The notes under the pieces were generated by a model. The model worked only from the letters and a program-made list of their open reading frames with translations, was not told the DNA's origin and made no database searches. Shown in pieces: positions 61,965 to 64,000 of a DNA stretch of 64,000 bases. The translations under genes were made by a program, and so were the position numbers. The stretch is from positions 124,001 to 188,000 of the forward strand of contig NZ_WHKF01000003.1 in assembly GCF_009295825.1 (NCBI RefSeq), written 5' to 3'. This stretch comes from Marinifilum sp. N1E240 (GTDB lineage Bacteria; Bacteroidota; Bacteroidia; Bacteroidales; Marinifilaceae). How positions within the stretch are numbered: the stretch's first letter is position 1; every line of letters starts with the position of its first letter.

Positions 61965-63902
61965 CTATTTTACAATTTTAAATTCTGTTCTTCTATTTCT
62001 GGACCTGCCAATTTCATTGGCATTTGTATCAATTGGTTTATACGAAGCATATCCTTTGTAAGTCAACCTGTCTTTCGAGATTCCTTTCATAATTAGATAA
62101 TCACAAACCGATTTTGCACGATTCTTAGACAAATTTAAATTGTGTTCTTCACTACCAGTATTATCTGTGTGTCCACCAATTTCTATTTTCAAATTACTTT
62201 GATTTTTCAACAGCTCAACCAAACGATTCAATTCTAATTCCGATTTTGGCAGAATTTTCCATGAGTCCAAATTGAAAAACACATTTCGAAGTACAACTTC
62301 ATTTCCAACATTCAATTTGTGTAAAGGAATATCCAACTCCTGCGGACTAGATTTCTCTTTTTCATCGAATAGAGAAAAATGATCGGAATAAAACAAATAT
62401 CCTTCACTTTCTGCGGAAAACAAATATTCTCTGCCTGCAGGCAAACAAACCAGATAATTTCCATTTATTCTATCCGAATTGATTTGAGCAATGGTATCCT
62501 TTGTTGCCAAATCAATCAATTGTAAGGAAGCAAATAATTTCTTTTTCGATACCGCATCGAACACTTTTCCTTTTAGCCACGAAACTGCAGGAGGTTGATG
62601 CTCTAATGGTAAATCAAATATAAAAATATCTTTTCCTTTACCTTCCAATCTATCCGAAGAAAAATAGGCTTTATCACTTTTTGCATTGATCACCAATCCC
62701 AGCTCATCACCAAATGTATTGATAGGATAACCCAAATTCACAGGTTTAGTCCACATCTTTCCCTTATCAGAAGTACTCTTATACAAATCAAATCCACCCA
62801 TTCCCTTCATTCCATCCGATGCAAAGATCAAATATTCATTGCTAGCGTGAATAAATGGCGACATTTCATTATCTCTGGTATTTACAGGTAAATTAATAGG
62901 TTGAGACCATCTCTGTCGACCATTTGACAATATTTCCAAGAGTGTAGACTGATAAATATCCATTTTACCTTTTCCTGTTTTTCGGTTGCTCACAAAATAT
63001 AAAATGCGTCCATCAGCAGAAATACTTGGTTGAGCATCCCAAGCAGCAGAATTAACTGGCTTTCCCAGGTTTATCGGTTTCGACCATTCTTCACCTTCCT
63101 TAATCGAATAGTAAATATCACAGCGCCCCAATCCCTGCTTCCGATCACAAGCTGTAAAATACATGTATCTACCGTCGGCGGTAATACTTTGGGCACCTTC
63201 GTTATTACTTGTATTTATTGTTGTTGATAAAGTCTGTGCTGGTCGCCAGGTAGAATCGTTTCGAAACGAAACCCAAAAATCCTCCTGTCTCTTAACTCTA
63301 ATTTCTTTCCCTAAGTTTTCAATTGGACTCAAACGGGTAAAAACAAGAATTTCTTCATCTGCTGTTAAGCTTGGCCAATATTCATCAAATTCAGAATTTA
63401 CACCATCTCCAAGATTAATTGGATGAAATTCAACAGGATTTTTCATCATTTCAATCGCAAAATTACAATTATCCAATCGTCTTACAGCCAATTTCTTGTT
63501 CCTCGACGAGATCTTTGGAAAGGACAGGAAGTCCTTGTATTTCTTCTTTGCTTTTTCATATTTTCCAACTTTCAAATAGGAATTTGCCAGATTAAAATGA
63601 ACATTTGGAAAATAAACTGCATCAATTTCAATTGCTCTTTTATAAGCTTCTATTTCCAAATCACTTTTCCCTAAGCTGTGCAATACATCAGCCTTAAAAA
63701 GCCAAGCCTCTATAAATTTTGGATTCTGTTTGATGGCTTGTTCCAATAGCTGAAGTGTTTTCTCATTATCCCTGTTTCGATAAGATTCCCCTGCCGATTC
63801 GTAAAGCGAAATTGCCTTTCGGGATTTAATGCTGTATTTTTTTTGAGAAGAAAGTGGAAGCACAAAAACAAACAGCAATATAAATAGAATAGAATATTTC
63901 AT
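61965..63902 (-). CDS. TPR / beta-propeller / OmpA protein (PorE-like architecture)
   Basis: A 645-residue exported protein. Signal peptide, then TPR repeats (about residues 25-140), a PD40-type beta-propeller (about 170-420, repeats such as PSLTADEEILVFTR), a carboxypeptidase-regulatory-like domain (about 430-520) and a C-terminal OmpA domain with IGGHTDNTGSEEHNLNLSKNRA (shorter part: GHTDNTGSEEHN). This order matches PorE of type IX secretion, but no lipobox cysteine follows the signal peptide. It may anchor to peptidoglycan. The cysteine desulfurase gene follows 15 bases later. Confidence 0.88.
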   Translation of the reverse strand: MKYSILFILLFVFVLPLSSQKKYSIKSRKAISLYESAGESYRNRDNEKTLQLLEQAIKQNPKFIEAWLFKADVLHSLGKSDLEIEAYKRAIEIDAVYFPNVHFNLANSYLKVGKYEKAKKKYKDFLSFPKISSRNKKLAVRRLDNCNFAIEMMKNPVEFHPINLGDGVNSEFDEYWPSLTADEEILVFTRLSPIENLGKEIRVKRQEDFWVSFRNDSTWRPAQTLSTTINTSNNEGAQSITADGRYMYFTACDRKQGLGRCDIYYSIKEGEEWSKPINLGKPVNSAAWDAQPSISADGRILYFVSNRKTGKGKMDIYQSTLLEILSNGRQRWSQPINLPVNTRDNEMSPFIHASNEYLIFASDGMKGMGGFDLYKSTSDKGKMWTKPVNLGYPINTFGDELGLVINAKSDKAYFSSDRLEGKGKDIFIFDLPLEHQPPAVSWLKGKVFDAVSKKKLFASLQLIDLATKDTIAQINSDRINGNYLVCLPAGREYLFSAESEGYLFYSDHFSLFDEKEKSSPQELDIPLHKLNVGNEVVLRNVFFNLDSWKILPKSELELNRLVELLKNQSNLKIEIGGHTDNTGSEEHNLNLSKNRAKSVCDYLIMKGISKDRLTYKGYASYKPIDTNANEIGRSRNRRTEFKIVK

Positions 63903-63916
63903 TATTAAAGATCAAC

Positions 63917-64000
63917 TTAAATAAATAACTTCCAAAATCCTGAAAAAACAGCAATAATCGAAAAAATAGCAAGCATTACACTGGAAATAATTAATGCTCT
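63917..64000 (-). CDS. C-terminal end of a membrane protein (partial)
   Basis: The last 27 codons of a minus-strand gene whose 5' part lies beyond the window; the stop TAA is at 63917-63919. The peptide ends in a hydrophobic helix (SSVMLAIFSIIAVFSGFWKLFI is read in shorter parts: VMLAIFSIIAVFSGFW). It is 14 bases upstream of the OmpA gene start, so both are likely cotranscribed. The family cannot be named. Confidence 0.6.
   Translation of the reverse strand, partial: RALIISSVMLAIFSIIAVFSGFWKLFI

Noticed and set aside
1-64000. Prophage, insertion sequence, integrase or CRISPR-Cas locus
   Set aside because: No transposase, integrase, phage structural or Cas gene, and no array of regular direct repeats was seen.

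Overview
The window looks like chromosome from a low-GC Bacteroidota, probably a marine, facultatively anaerobic member of the Marinilabiliales/Marinifilaceae type. The rank below phylum is inferred from gene content, without a database search. Supporting signs are gldF-gldG followed by dnaN, a TonB-dependent receptor beside a DUF4249 lipoprotein, DUF3078/DUF4197/DUF5362/DUF4395 family genes, almost no Shine-Dalgarno sequences, and many upstream regions with the Bacteroidota -7 box TAnnTTTG, often with TTG or TTTG 18-20 bases upstream. I see no insertion sequence, prophage, integrase or CRISPR array; most of the window is ordinary chromosome.

Layout. 0-5 kb: end of a TonB receptor, DUF4249 lipoprotein, ferredoxin/CDGSH protein, tRNA-Trp, MsbA-like ABC exporter. 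5-16 kb: purB, EI24/CysZ-like membrane protein, NfeD protease, GNAT, MgtC, methyltransferase, acyl-CoA ligase, FAH-family hydrolase, DnaQ-like exonuclease, dnaN. 16-25 kb: gldG-gldF, PagL-like lipid A deacylase with a DUF2807 lipoprotein, then lpxB, a small membrane protein and surE, then pheT. 25-31 kb: DUF4395, PrsW, and a two-gene signalling unit (CheB-CheR-PAS fusion and hybrid histidine kinase).

31.7-35 kb is the most distinctive region. An ArsR regulator with a dyad operator at its start precedes a thioredoxin-like protein, an ArsF-like lipoprotein, an ArsG/CcdA-like membrane protein, an ArsP-type permease and a DCC thiol oxidoreductase. All face the same way, and every product except the regulator carries paired or membrane cysteines. 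They could form an organoarsenical/thiol detoxification and efflux system.

35-50 kb: phosphofructokinase with mixed donor-specificity residues, macro-domain protein, rhodanese, HAD protein, DUF3078 protein, tryptophanase behind a long leader region, hemolysin III, DUF4197, a tail-to-tail pair of cold-shock proteins, and cytochrome bd (cydAB plus a small membrane protein). 50-54 kb: small stress-type genes (DUF4405 behind a (TTAA)10 tract, an AraC regulator with an HMA-like N-terminus, CsbD-like) and an ATP-grasp/GNAT pair. 54-64 kb: 2-hydroxyacid dehydrogenase, coaX, CYTH protein, a NagZ/beta-lactamase fusion, a cysteine desulfurase resembling selenocysteine lyases, a PorE-like TPR/propeller/OmpA protein and the end of a further membrane protein.

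Functional themes are envelope biogenesis (MsbA, LpxB, PagL, NagZ fusion, OmpA), gliding-type ABC components, low-oxygen respiration and redox/metal stress.
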